Below are positions 16,523 to 25,403 of a stretch of 64,000 nucleotides of DNA, one piece after another (positions within the stretch are counted from its first letter, which is position 1; the number at the start of each line of letters is the position of its first letter). This DNA is from an uncultured Eubacteriales bacterium. Lineage in GTDB: Bacteria > Bacillota > Clostridia > Oscillospirales > UBA644. Location: NCBI GenBank assembly GCA_934454405.1, contig CAKSFN010000004.1, forward strand, positions 62,001 to 126,000. The letters run 5' to 3'. The position numbers and the translations under genes are program-made. Under the pieces are notes generated by a model. The model was not told where the DNA came from and searched no databases. It saw only the letters and a program-made list of their open reading frames with translations.

Positions 16523-17458
16523 TTGTTTGACTGGTTAGGAGATATCATTTCAGGCATCGGCAGCGCCATCGGAGATACGATTGACTTCATCGGTTCAGGT
16601 GTGGGTGATGCGATTTGGAACGCCATGCTCAAATGGCTGTACGAGATCATCTACGGTGCAATTGCCGATTTCTTCGAGATGATGGGCAATATGGGCTCGG
16701 AAGTATTCGATCTCGAATGGGTGCAGGCTACCGTGAAGCTGTTCACGCTGTTCGGCTGGGGCTTGTTCGTCGCGGGAACGGTTGTAGCCGTATTCGATGT
16801 GGCGATAGAATACCAGTGCGGCAGGGCGAACATCAAGACCACAGCGCTCAATATTCTAAAGGGCTTCTTTGCCTGCTCCCTCATCGGCATAGTGCCGATA
16901 GAATTATACAAGTTCTGCATCAGCCTGCAAAACACCTTTTCGCATGATTTGGTCGGGATCGCCTCCGGCGGGATCAACGAAAGCCTTGCCGACGCAGGGC
17001 TTGCCGCCCTCGCCGGAATGTTCTCGTCGGCGGTCTCGGCAACCTACGGTCTTTTGAATTTGCTGTGCATGATCGCCTTTGCTTACTGCGTAATCAAGAT
17101 GTTTTTCGCCAATATCAAGCGTGGCGGCATTCTGCTCATTCAAATAGCGGTCGGTTCGCTGTATATGTTCAGCGTTCCCCGTGGCTATGCGGACGGCTTC
17201 AATCAATGGTGCAAGCAGGTTATAGCGATCTGCCTTACGGCATTTATGCAGACAACCTTGTTGTTCCTTGGACTAATGACATTCCCGAACAATATGCTGT
17301 TGGGGCTTGGCATTATGCTGGCCGCCAATGAAGTACCGAGAATTGCGCAGCAGTTCGGACTTGATTCGAGTGTCAGAGTCAACATGATGAGCGTGGTACA
17401 CGCCACCACTACGGCAGTCAACCTGACCCGCAGTGTGGCAAAGGCCGCAGGCAAATAA
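16523..17458 (+). CDS. VirB6/TrbL-like polytopic conjugation protein
   Basis: 311 residues starting with TTG at 16523, 5-6 nt after a strong GGAGGTGAGG (an upstream ATG is absent in frame). An amphipathic N-terminus (LGDIISGIGSAIGDTIDFIG) is followed by about five to six membrane spans (about 75-95, 110-130, 165-200, 205-220, 235-275). This is the architecture of the VirB6-like inner-membrane channel component of Gram-positive conjugation systems. It lies between the VirB2-like and PrgI genes, the usual order. Confidence 0.75.
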   Translation: MFDWLGDIISGIGSAIGDTIDFIGSGVGDAIWNAMLKWLYEIIYGAIADFFEMMGNMGSEVFDLEWVQATVKLFTLFGWGLFVAGTVVAVFDVAIEYQCGRANIKTTALNILKGFFACSLIGIVPIELYKFCISLQNTFSHDLVGIASGGINESLADAGLAALAGMFSSAVSATYGLLNLLCMIAFAYCVIKMFFANIKRGGILLIQIAVGSLYMFSVPRGYADGFNQWCKQVIAICLTAFMQTTLLFLGLMTFPNNMLLGLGIMLAANEVPRIAQQFGLDSSVRVNMMSVVHATTTAVNLTRSVAKAAGK

Positions 17459-17470
17459 CGGAGGTATAGC

Positions 17471-17854
17471 ATGAAAGAAAACAATGAATTGGAACGCTCG
17501 GATATTGTCATCGACCGAGATATGGAGGTGGACTGCGACATCGGGCATCAGATCACCTGTTATCTCGAAACGTGGTTTGATGTGGATAAGAAATTCGGAA
17601 CGAACACGGCGGCGGACGATGACAAGTGGCTGAACCTGTATGCCAAGTATGATCCGTTCGCCGATTCGCTCCGGCTTGAATTTACCGTCACGACCACCGA
17701 TTCCTGCGAGGAAGGCGAATATGTACCGACCGTTGCGGAGTCGCAGCTCATCAAGGATATGATTGCCGAGAAGCTCCGTGAGGAATACGGGCAGACACCA
17801 AAGGAATTCTGCGAGGATGTCGGCGGCATAGAGATCGGAGGAATGACACAATGA
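17471..17854 (+). CDS. small acidic element protein, unknown
   Basis: 127 residues, soluble and acidic, with a Trp/Tyr-rich middle (KWLNLYAKYDPFADSLRLEF) and an end EDVGGIEIGGMTQ. CGGAGGA in its final codons is the ribosome binding site of the PrgI gene, which starts inside it (ATGA overlap). The tail resembles those of the ArdA-block proteins. No family recognised despite its position among transfer genes. Confidence 0.5.
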   Translation: MKENNELERSDIVIDRDMEVDCDIGHQITCYLETWFDVDKKFGTNTAADDDKWLNLYAKYDPFADSLRLEFTVTTTDSCEEGEYVPTVAESQLIKDMIAEKLREEYGQTPKEFCEDVGGIEIGGMTQ

Positions 17855-18111
17855 CACAATATATCTATCCGCAGAACTTAAAAGCCACAGCTAATCTGTG
17901 GCTTTGGAGCTTGCGGGACTTTGTTATCCTTGCCGTAGCCGCCTTGCTGTCGGTACTGGCACTGGTGCAGCTCCACATTTTTCTTCCGGCAGCAGCGGTG
18001 CTTTGCTACGGCTTTTTAACGATCCGCATGGATGACACCACGGTGCTGGATTTTATGAAATATGCCGTGCGGTACTTTATATCCACACAACAGTATTACG
18101 AATGGAGATGA
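17851..18111 (+). CDS. PrgI/VirB3-like conjugation protein
   Basis: 86 residues with two adjacent membrane spans (about 22-42 and 44-62) and a C-terminal DFMKYAVRYFISTQQYYEWR segment, matching PrgI-family proteins that occupy the VirB3 position of Gram-positive type IV secretion systems. Overlaps both neighbours. Predicted to act with the VirB4 ATPase at the membrane. Confidence 0.75.
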   Translation: MTQYIYPQNLKATANLWLWSLRDFVILAVAALLSVLALVQLHIFLPAAAVLCYGFLTIRMDDTTVLDFMKYAVRYFISTQQYYEWR

Positions 18112-18116
18112 TGACA

Positions 18117-18710
18117 ATGAAACAGCAGAAAAAGAAAAAAGGCCGCTCGGTGCAGGAGCTTTTAGGGATTAAAACCTTTACAAAATACGGCCTTACAACG
18201 ACTAAGGGCGAGCTGCTCTTCTACCTTGTATCGCCCACCAATATCTCGGTGCTGTCCCACACCAATATCGAAATCAAGATACGCCATCTGATGATGGTGC
18301 TGTCGGCATTGCCCGACATTGAAATCGTCTGCACTGACTCCTCGGAATGCTTCGACGATAACAAAGCCTATCTGACCGAACGCCTCAAAACCGAGGAAAA
18401 CGGCAAGGTCAAGAAACTCATCAAAAAGGACATTGACTTCCTCGATACCATTCAGGTAGAGATGGCAACCGCCCGTCAGTTTTTCTTTGTCGCAAGGCTC
18501 AAAGGACAGAAAGAAAAACAGGTCTTTGAAACCGCAAACCGCATTGAGAGCAAAATCGCCGGCGAAGGCTTTGAGGTGCATAGGCTTAAAAAGCCGGAGA
18601 TCAAGCGCATCCTGGCTCTTTATTTCGATGCGAGTATGCAGGGCGAAGCCATGCCCGACATTGACGGAGAACAGTTCTACGAGGGTACGGACGATGAGGA
18701 CGAGGAATAA
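18117..18710 (+). CDS. VirB4-associated soluble protein (VirB4 N-terminal-domain-like)
   Basis: About 197 residues. Of several ATGs (18102, 18108, 18111, 18117), 18117 fits the GGAG at 18104-18107 best. A basic N-terminus (KQQKKKKGRSVQELLGIKTF) is followed by a folded region YGLTTTKGELLFYLVSPTNI to about residue 180, and an acidic end GTDDEDEE. The TNISVLS and IEIKIRHLMMVL segments resemble the N-terminal domain of VirB4-type ATPases, here as a free protein beside the full ATPase gene. Assignment to the secretion machinery is from position and this resemblance. Confidence 0.55.
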   Translation: MKQQKKKKGRSVQELLGIKTFTKYGLTTTKGELLFYLVSPTNISVLSHTNIEIKIRHLMMVLSALPDIEIVCTDSSECFDDNKAYLTERLKTEENGKVKKLIKKDIDFLDTIQVEMATARQFFFVARLKGQKEKQVFETANRIESKIAGEGFEVHRLKKPEIKRILALYFDASMQGEAMPDIDGEQFYEGTDDEDEE

Positions 18711-19395
18711 ACCCGTCCTCATATTTTTCTGTCTTCTGCTGTCGGCGGTTGCCGTGCTATCGGGCGTAAATATCTATTCTGAGTTAAAAGAACGGCAGAA
18801 AGAAAAAGAGGACTTCGCCTCCGTCGCAGAAATTGCCAAACTGCCGATGACCGAAGCTCCGGCAGAATCCGTAACGGACACAGAAACAGAAACGAGCGCA
18901 GAGCCGACCGAACAGTCTGCCACAGAACACAATATTCCTGCGCTCATTGCCGTAAACGGCGACTGTATCGGGTGGCTGAGTATTGACGGCACGAATATTA
19001 GTTATCCCGTCATGTATACTCCGAGTGAACCGCAGAAATATCTCCGCCGCAACTTTTACGGCGAGTACAGCCAAAGCGGTGTGCCGTTCCTCGACGGACG
19101 GTGCGACCTTCAAAGCACCAACCTTATTATTTACGGTCATAACATGAAAAACGGTACGATGTTCTCCGATCTCAAAAAATATGTGAACAGAGAGTTTTTG
19201 AACACACACCGGACCGTAAAATTTGAAACCACAGACGGAGTACAAACCTTTATCATAACCGAGGCGCTGAAAACAAACACCTCGGACGCTTGGTATGACC
19301 GCATTGCCGCCGAGGACGGCAGACAACTCATCCTCTCCACCTGCTACGGATCGGGCAAGGACGGCAGGCTGCTCATTATCGCCGCAGAAAGCTAA
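18694..19395 (+). CDS. srtB: class B sortase
   Basis: 233 residues from ATG 18694, inside the end of the previous gene; longer upstream readings in this frame are out of frame with the real neighbour. Membrane anchor at residues 6-26, then a Thr/Glu-rich linker. The catalytic domain has IDGTNISYPVMY, His149 in IYGHNM, Cys217 in LSTCYG and an Arg in GRLLIIAA, with SrtB-type features. It should attach the NPQTG-bearing adhesin encoded at 11.4-15.8 kb to the wall. The pairing of substrate and enzyme in one element supports both calls. Confidence 0.85.
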   Translation: MRTRNKPVLIFFCLLLSAVAVLSGVNIYSELKERQKEKEDFASVAEIAKLPMTEAPAESVTDTETETSAEPTEQSATEHNIPALIAVNGDCIGWLSIDGTNISYPVMYTPSEPQKYLRRNFYGEYSQSGVPFLDGRCDLQSTNLIIYGHNMKNGTMFSDLKKYVNREFLNTHRTVKFETTDGVQTFIITEALKTNTSDAWYDRIAAEDGRQLILSTCYGSGKDGRLLIIAAES

Positions 19396-19415
19396 ACGGC
19401 AGAAAGGAAAATATT

Positions 19416-21248
19416 ATGCTCAAAAGAAAACCGAAAGTATTGACGCCGGAGCAGGCAGAGGAAATCCGCACCAAGGACTTCTTCGACATGATCCTGCCCG
19501 GCACTATAAAATTTTTATCCGACCATTATATCGTCGGCGACAGCTACCGCTGCGTATGGGCGGTGCGGGAATATCCGCCGTCCACTGAGGAACAGGCCAT
19601 TCTCTCGCAGCTTGCCGACCGCAGCGGCGTGACGCTCCGCATCTATCACAGGCTTGTGGAATCTATGGAGCAGCGCAAGATCATTCAAAACGCCACCCGC
19701 CGCAATCGGCTCAAAAGCGGCGGCAACGATGTGAACGAAACCATCGAGGCCGAGGGCAATTTGCAGGATGTAATTGAACTTCTCGCAAACCTCCGCAAAA
19801 ACAAAGAGCCGCTCCTCCACTGCTCGGTGTTTATCGAGCTGAAAGCAAAAAGCATGGAAAAGCTCAAGGAATTACAGAGCGACATCGCAATGGAGCTGAC
19901 TCGTTCCAAGATTTCCGTTGACCGCTTAACCCTCCGACAAAAGGAAGGCTTTTTGTCGGTTATCCCGACAGGCTCCAACCAGTTCGGCGCACAGTATGAA
20001 CGAGTGCTGCCTGCCTCCTCGGTCGCCAATATGTATCCCTTCAACTTCTCCGGCAAAACAGATCCCCATGGCTCATATGTCGGCAGAGATAAATACGGCA
20101 CGAATATCCTTGTGGACTTCGACCGCAGAGCCGAGGACAAGACCACAAGCAATATCCTCATTCTCGGAAACAGCGGACAAGGCAAGAGTTATCTTCTGAA
20201 ACTTATCCTCACCAACATCCGTGAATCGGGCAAGAGAATCATCTGCCTCGATCCCGAATCGGAATACGAGGATCTGTGCGAAGCTCTCGGCGGCTGCTAT
20301 ATTGACTTCATGTCCGGCGAATACACCATCAATCCGTTAGAGCCGAAGGCATGGACGGACAGCGTTGAGGATATCGACGCCAACACACCCGAAGCCTTCA
20401 AAAAGGTCACAAGGCTCAGTCAGCACATTGCTTTTCTGAAAGACTTCTTCCGCAGCTACAAGGATTTTACCGATTCGCAGATCGACACCATTGAAATCCT
20501 GCTCTCCAAACTGTATGCCCGATTCGGCATTACCGACAGTACGGACTATAGTGTAAAGAAGCCCTCGGACTTTCCGGTCATGCAGGACTTTTACGAGCTG
20601 TGCGAGGAGGAATTCATGGCTTATGACAAACAGAGAAAATACCTCTACACAGAGGAAACGCTCCAAGAGGTCTGCCTCGGTATTCACTCTATGTGTGTCG
20701 GCTCGGAAAGCAAATACTTCAACGGGCACACCAACATCACCGACTCCAACTTCCTTGTATTCGGTGTGAAAGGGCTTATGGATACCAACCGCCGACTCAA
20801 GGACTGTATGCTGTTCAATATCCTGTCCTATATGAGCAACGAACTGCTCGGCAAAGGCAGCACGGCGGCATCGGTGGATGAGCTGTACCTCTTCCTCTCG
20901 AATATGACTACAATCGAATATCTGCGTAACTGCATGAAGCGTGTGCGCAAAAAGGACTCCTCGGTCATTCTGGCAAGTCAGAATATCGAGGACTTTTTGA
21001 TTCCGTCCATTCGTGAGTTCACAAAGCCGCTGTTCTCCATTCCTACGCACCAGTTCCTGTTCAATGCCGGACAGATCAACCCGAAGGAGTATATGGACGC
21101 CCTGCAGGTCGAGCCGAGCGAGTTCGAACTCATCAAGTATCCCGAACGAGGTACCTGCCTCTATCGCTGCGGTAACGAAAGATATCTGCTCCAAGTCATT
21201 GCACCCGAATACAAAGCGGCCATCTTCGGAAAGGCAGGCGGGCGATGA
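19416..21248 (+). CDS. VirB4-like conjugation ATPase
   Basis: 610 residues. Walker A GNSGQGKSYLLK (about 250-261), Walker B region SVDELYLFLS (about 486-495), and downstream VILASQNIEDFL, a sensor-like Gln motif typical of VirB4/TraC ATPases. It energises assembly and substrate transfer of the type IV secretion system at the inner membrane. ATG lies behind GAAAGGAAAA. The stop overlaps the next ATG (ATGA). Full length for the family. Confidence 0.9.
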   Translation: MLKRKPKVLTPEQAEEIRTKDFFDMILPGTIKFLSDHYIVGDSYRCVWAVREYPPSTEEQAILSQLADRSGVTLRIYHRLVESMEQRKIIQNATRRNRLKSGGNDVNETIEAEGNLQDVIELLANLRKNKEPLLHCSVFIELKAKSMEKLKELQSDIAMELTRSKISVDRLTLRQKEGFLSVIPTGSNQFGAQYERVLPASSVANMYPFNFSGKTDPHGSYVGRDKYGTNILVDFDRRAEDKTTSNILILGNSGQGKSYLLKLILTNIRESGKRIICLDPESEYEDLCEALGGCYIDFMSGEYTINPLEPKAWTDSVEDIDANTPEAFKKVTRLSQHIAFLKDFFRSYKDFTDSQIDTIEILLSKLYARFGITDSTDYSVKKPSDFPVMQDFYELCEEEFMAYDKQRKYLYTEETLQEVCLGIHSMCVGSESKYFNGHTNITDSNFLVFGVKGLMDTNRRLKDCMLFNILSYMSNELLGKGSTAASVDELYLFLSNMTTIEYLRNCMKRVRKKDSSVILASQNIEDFLIPSIREFTKPLFSIPTHQFLFNAGQINPKEYMDALQVEPSEFELIKYPERGTCLYRCGNERYLLQVIAPEYKAAIFGKAGGR

Positions 21249-22276
21249 GCGCAACGGTAGCGGCGGCTCTTAAAAAGATAGCCGTTGCCATACTCACTGA
21301 CAAGAAATTACGCAAGGCGGTGCTTGGCATTGCCCTCGGAATTATTATCATTGTCATAATGCCTGTGGTTGCCGTTATCGCTCTTTTTAACGGCGATATC
21401 AATATCGACACCGTCAGGCTTCAGCAAATCGTGGTTGAGGAAATGTCCGATGAGGAAAAAGCAAAGCTGCAAGCGGTTGAGGATACGATGAAAGCCATTG
21501 AAACAACCATGACCGAAAAGGGCTTTACGGCAGAGAGAACAAAAGAGGCGCAAGTGCTATACACCCTCGCTTTATATGACCATTCCAAAGCGGACGGCTT
21601 TGTAGATAAGCTCGTTGGGTGCTTTGCGGAGGATCAGACAGATGAGCAGCTCATCGCCGCCGTCAACTCCGCGTTCGGCACGGAGCTGAAAACCGAGGAT
21701 TTTACAAAGGTCATGACCGCCATCCGAGCCAAAGCCATCAACATCTCCGGCTTTACCGATCCCGACACCAAGAACGCCCATGACCTTGTTGAATGGGCAA
21801 AGCAGGCCTATGCAAAGAAGTGGGGCTATGTATGGGGAACCTACGGTGAGGTGCTGACCGAATCGATGCTGAACGGCAAGGTCTCCCAGTACCCCGATGA
21901 GGTCGGCAGCAAGGAGGAATATATCCGAACACATTGGCTCGGTGGAAGGACCGCCGACTGCATCGGTCTTATCAAGGGCTACGGCTGGTACGACTGTGAA
22001 AGCGGCAGTATCGCATACGGCACAAACGGTATGCCCGATATCGGTGCGGACACCATGTACGAAAATGCAACGGAGAAAGGCACGATCGATACGCTCCCCG
22101 AAACGCCGGGGCTGGCACTCTGGCATGAGGGTCACATCGGGATATATATCGGGAACGGTCAGGTTATCCATGCCGCCAACACCAACGACGGCGTGATTCT
22201 GTCCGAGGTCAGCGGCAGCGGCTTCACGCACTGGCTCAAGATTCCGTATATCTCCTATGAGGAGCAAACAGAATGA
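21245..22276 (+). CDS. NlpC/P60-type peptidoglycan hydrolase of the transfer system
   Basis: 343 residues. A membrane span near residues 25-50 (IALGIIIIVIMPVVAVIALF), a helical linker, then an NlpC/P60 domain: catalytic Cys239 in RTADCIGLIKGYGW, and His in GHIGIYIGNGQVIHAAN with the second His downstream. Such VirB1-like enzymes open the cell wall for the conjugation channel. Unlike many homologues there is no separate lysozyme domain; the 60-180 region is helical and unassigned. Overlaps virB4 by 4 nt. Confidence 0.8.
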   Translation: MSATVAAALKKIAVAILTDKKLRKAVLGIALGIIIIVIMPVVAVIALFNGDINIDTVRLQQIVVEEMSDEEKAKLQAVEDTMKAIETTMTEKGFTAERTKEAQVLYTLALYDHSKADGFVDKLVGCFAEDQTDEQLIAAVNSAFGTELKTEDFTKVMTAIRAKAINISGFTDPDTKNAHDLVEWAKQAYAKKWGYVWGTYGEVLTESMLNGKVSQYPDEVGSKEEYIRTHWLGGRTADCIGLIKGYGWYDCESGSIAYGTNGMPDIGADTMYENATEKGTIDTLPETPGLALWHEGHIGIYIGNGQVIHAANTNDGVILSEVSGSGFTHWLKIPYISYEEQTE

Positions 22277-22290
22277 AAGGAAAGGTCAAT

Positions 22291-22656
22291 ATGGATAAAA
22301 ACAAAATACGGCAGCTTGCCGATTACGCTATCAACGAGTGCTGCGACCATTCGGAGGACTGCTATTGGACGATCTCCTATGACGAGCTGTATTATCACTT
22401 CGGCGCGGAGGTCACCGACACCAACGAAAGCGGCAGACTGCTCGAAGAAGAATTACGGCAGAGAGAAGAAATCAACGAACTCATCATGACCGAGGACTGT
22501 ATTGAGATGACCTGCCACCTGCAATACTGTCATAACTGCCAGACCGATCCGGTGAGTCTGCTCTCTGTTCTCGGCTGTAATATTTATGACGAACATGACC
22601 ACGAGTCTGCGCACGACACCTCCGATGAGGATCAGACGCAGGAGATGTCCATGTAA
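22291..22656 (+). CDS. small Cys-containing element protein, unknown
   Basis: 121 residues from ATG 22291, behind GGAAAGG (an ATG at 22273 overlaps the upstream stop but is less well placed). Contains NECCDHSEDCYW near the start and CHLQYCHNCQTD near the end, so metal binding is possible. The end is acidic, DEDQTQEMSM. The next gene is 111 nt away with its own promoter, so the tail codons have no obvious ribosome-binding role here. No family recognised. Confidence 0.5.
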   Translation: MDKNKIRQLADYAINECCDHSEDCYWTISYDELYYHFGAEVTDTNESGRLLEEELRQREEINELIMTEDCIEMTCHLQYCHNCQTDPVSLLSVLGCNIYDEHDHESAHDTSDEDQTQEMSM

Positions 22657-22699
22657 CAAAAAGTTTGCATTTTATTGCTCCACTGCGCAAGATAACCTG

Positions 22700-22728
22700 T
22701 TGCTATTTGCGAGGATATAGGTTATAAT
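22700..22728 (+). promoter_or_regulatory. sigma-A-type promoter for the HipA-like kinase gene
   Basis: TTGCTA at 22700-22705, a 17-bp spacer, and TATAAT at 22723-22728. The gene starts 39 nt downstream. It shows this gene is expressed apart from the transfer operon. Confidence 0.6.
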
Positions 22729-22767
22729 ATAATCAAAGACAAAATCTCTCGAAACGGCGGTGGGAAT

Positions 22768-24156
22768 ATGAGCGATACGGCAAAGCGGATAGCGGAACTG
22801 GAAAAGGAGCTTGCGGAAAGCATAAACGGATATATCTCCCGCAAGGTGATCAAGGGAAAAGAACGCTTCTATCTGCAGTGGACGGAAAACGGCAAGCTCA
22901 AAAGCCGGTATATCAAGGCCGGAGAATTGGAGCAGACCAGAGCCTTGGTGGAGCGCCGCAAAAGCCTCCAAGCGGAGCTGAAGAAACTCAATGCGACACC
23001 CGACGGCGTCAAAAGCTATAATCTCAAACGAAAGGCGGTGCGGAATATGCAAAATATAACGGGAACCTTAATGTCGGAAGACCGTGTCATCGCGACCGTG
23101 AAAAACGGCGTCGTAACGGATGCGGACAAAAAGCTCCTGCCCCTCTATCTGAAACGGACGGGAAACATCGAAGGCTGGCTTGCCTCCCGCGCCATCGATT
23201 CCCACAGAACCAACTCGCGCCTTCTCAAAAGAGCCTTGCGTCTGCGCACAACGGACGACATCGCCACGGCGCTTGCGGTGAATGCGGCGACCGTGACCGA
23301 CCGCTACTGGTTCAAGCCCGAAGGCTCGTCCGCCGTATATGAGGATATCCGCTTCAAGGAAAATTACTTTGCCGAGCTTGCCCTGCGCGGCGACCCCGAC
23401 AGCTTCTCCCGCAAGCCCTCAAGAACACCGGAGCTGACCAACACCGGCAGCTTCGAAAAGTGCTGGAAGCTCGTCGACGGCGAGTGGTGGATGTACAAAA
23501 GCGGAAACAGCGAGGAATATTTCTCGGAGCTGTTCATCTGCAAGCTCAGCGAAAAGCTGGGACTGCCTACGGCGCACTATGAGATTGACGGACGGTATAT
23601 CCGCTCAAAGGATTTCACAAACGGCGCGGCGGTCAACTTTGAACCGATACGCGCACTCGTGGACGACGATGAGGATTACGAAAATTGCTTTCATGTGCTG
23701 TACGGCATATCCCCGGAGATCGCCAAGCAGTATCTGCTGCTTCTGTGGACGGACTCGGTCTGCTACAACATGGACAGGCACACCGAAAACTTCGGACTGC
23801 TGCGGGATGTGAAAACCGGGAAAATCCTCTCCCTTGCGCCCAACTACGATAACAACATTGCACTGATCGCCAAGGGCTATCTCTCCGATGTCCGACGCAC
23901 TCATGACGGACTGATCGGTTTCCTCCAAGCCTTCCTGCAGGACTGCGAAGAAGCGCGTGAGCTGTACCGGGAAATGCGTCTGCCGGAGATCACAGAGGAT
24001 ATCATCGACGAATGCCTTGACGAAATTCCTATCGAGGTAGACCGGGAATATATCCGCACCTTTATCCTCTGCGGGCAGGATAGGGTTTGTGAGATCATCG
24101 AGATGGACGGGGATCTGTCCGGGGACGAAGAACCCGATATGGGACTTACGCTGTAG
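22768..24156 (+). CDS. HipA-like kinase with N-terminal DUF6788-like region
   Basis: 462 residues. Residues 1-75 (coiled coil, then INGYISRKVIKGKERFYLQW and KLKSRYIKAGE) resemble DUF6788. Residues about 225-440 show HipA-type kinase features: WWMYKSGNSEEYFSELFICK, the catalytic-loop-like segment YNMDRHTENFGLL (about 333-345), and LAPNYDNNIAL, matching the metal-binding DxN region. HipA proteins phosphorylate targets such as glutamyl-tRNA synthetase and can act as toxins. No HipB antitoxin gene is adjacent. The C-terminus GDEEPDMGLTL shares the element tail. The own promoter upstream suggests separate control. The target is unknown. Confidence 0.7.
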   Translation: MSDTAKRIAELEKELAESINGYISRKVIKGKERFYLQWTENGKLKSRYIKAGELEQTRALVERRKSLQAELKKLNATPDGVKSYNLKRKAVRNMQNITGTLMSEDRVIATVKNGVVTDADKKLLPLYLKRTGNIEGWLASRAIDSHRTNSRLLKRALRLRTTDDIATALAVNAATVTDRYWFKPEGSSAVYEDIRFKENYFAELALRGDPDSFSRKPSRTPELTNTGSFEKCWKLVDGEWWMYKSGNSEEYFSELFICKLSEKLGLPTAHYEIDGRYIRSKDFTNGAAVNFEPIRALVDDDEDYENCFHVLYGISPEIAKQYLLLLWTDSVCYNMDRHTENFGLLRDVKTGKILSLAPNYDNNIALIAKGYLSDVRRTHDGLIGFLQAFLQDCEEARELYREMRLPEITEDIIDECLDEIPIEVDREYIRTFILCGQDRVCEIIEMDGDLSGDEEPDMGLTL

Positions 24157-24172
24157 AAAGGCGGTGCAAACG

Positions 24173-24382
24173 ATGAGAATTTTTGCAGAGCTTTTGTGGC
24201 TGTGGAAAGGACTCGGAATATCTCTTCTTTCCTCTGCTGTGGGCGTAGGTCTTGTATGGGCAGTGTGCAGGATAAGAAACAAGCCGATAAACAAACCTGC
24301 CGCCGTCATCACCGGGGCAGCGGCTTTTGCGGCTTCGATTATCGTGCTGCTGTTGCTCTCGCAAACGCCCAAAACTATCTAA
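24173..24382 (+). CDS. 69-residue two-span membrane protein
   Basis: ATG 24173 behind GAAAGGCGG. Two hydrophobic spans (about 14-32 and 45-63) joined by a basic loop RIRNKPINKPA. It is followed by a terminator. No family recognised; similar small membrane proteins occur in transfer operons. Confidence 0.5.
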   Translation: MRIFAELLWLWKGLGISLLSSAVGVGLVWAVCRIRNKPINKPAAVITGAAAFAASIIVLLLLSQTPKTI

Positions 24383-24400
24383 AAATATATATCCGACAAT

Positions 24401-24430
24401 GCGGCGCCGAAAAAACGGCGTCGCGTTTTT
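24401..24430 (+). terminator. rho-independent terminator
   Basis: GCGGCGCCG (24401-24409) pairs with CGGCGTCGC (24416-24424, one G-T pair) and is followed by GTTTTT. It ends the kinase/membrane protein unit. Confidence 0.8.
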
Positions 24431-24453
24431 GTATCTGAAAGGAGATCACCCAC

Positions 24454-24726
24454 ATGAAAAAGACAACCTTCAATATCTCATTCGACGAGGACAAGGCATC
24501 TGCCCTTGTCCTTTATCTTTCGCAAAAAGGTGCGACCGTCGAAGCGGAACTCGAAAAAGCTCTGGACACGCTCTACACCAAGACCGTCCCGGCAGGTGTG
24601 CGGGAATATATCGAGCTGCGCTCCGGCAACACACCGGCTCCGACTGCACCGAAACCGAGAAAGCCGAAGCCGCCCAAAACGGAGTATACCGAGATCAGCG
24701 AGGTGAGCGCCGATGAGCGACATTGA
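24454..24726 (+). CDS. small DUF6103-like element protein
   Basis: 90 residues. Residues 1-53 (TTFNISFDEDKASALVLYLS to REYIE) resemble the short DUF6103 proteins of Firmicutes elements: one strand and two helices, RHH-like in outline. A Pro/Lys-rich linker (PAPTAPKPRKPKPPKTEYTE) forms the rest. ATG is behind AAAGGAGA. The last 14 nt overlap the next gene, whose N-terminus is clearly related (ALDTLYTKTVP versus AFDTLYQEYVP). Confidence 0.5.
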   Translation: MKKTTFNISFDEDKASALVLYLSQKGATVEAELEKALDTLYTKTVPAGVREYIELRSGNTPAPTAPKPRKPKPPKTEYTEISEVSADERH

Positions 24727-25390
24727 TATTACCCTGTACCTTAACGAATACCGTGTGCGCGCCTTGGCAGAAGCCCTCGGCAGTCAAACTGCCGAAACGG
24801 TGGAGGACAAGCTGGCAGAGGCGTTCGACACACTCTATCAGGAATATGTTCCCGATGAGCAGCGCGCCTCCATCGAGGCAACGATTGAAAGAGAGGACGC
24901 CGCAGAGCAGGCGCGGCTGGAAGCGGCCCGACGCTTTGCGGTTTATCACATCCGTGAAAACGGTGATGACTGTCACTTCACAAGCGACTACTTCCACACC
25001 CCGATGCAGGCGGCATACCGATACCGCCTCTATGAGCGCAGCGAGTTATCCGCAGACCCCAAAACATTCACCGACGCTTTTATTGAAACGAATCCCGTCA
25101 GCCTTGAATACTTCGTCAAGGTCTGTGCGGATATCCATTCGGATAACCGAGTCACTGCGCTACTCGAATTTGATTTGGACGAAGGGCGGGTCAGTGTTTA
25201 CGACAGCACGGATAACGAGTGGCAGACCTACTCCCTGCGCGATTTTTCCGTTGCGGCCTACAAAGCGTTCCGCTCCGATTACCGCAGTGAGGAATGCCGC
25301 CGTGAGATTTTCAACAGCAGCCTCGCCGGAAAGGAAATGGAGCTGTCGGAAACCGATGACGAAACCGAAAACCAAGTGATTCAGATATAA
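24713..25390 (+). CDS. two-part element protein, N-terminus paralogous to its neighbour
   Basis: 225 residues. Residues 1-52 repeat the domain of the previous gene (ITLYLNEYRVRALAEALGSQ to YVPDEQR). Residues 60-225 form a different acidic domain starting RRFAVYHIRENGDDCHFTSD, unnamed. The end, SETDDETENQVIQI, has the element-type tail, yet the next gene has its own GGAGGA after the stop. Likely DNA- or protein-binding through the N-terminal unit (inference). Confidence 0.5.
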   Translation: MSDIDITLYLNEYRVRALAEALGSQTAETVEDKLAEAFDTLYQEYVPDEQRASIEATIEREDAAEQARLEAARRFAVYHIRENGDDCHFTSDYFHTPMQAAYRYRLYERSELSADPKTFTDAFIETNPVSLEYFVKVCADIHSDNRVTALLEFDLDEGRVSVYDSTDNEWQTYSLRDFSVAAYKAFRSDYRSEECRREIFNSSLAGKEMELSETDDETENQVIQI

Positions 25391-25403
25391 GGAGGACTAA
25401 AGT

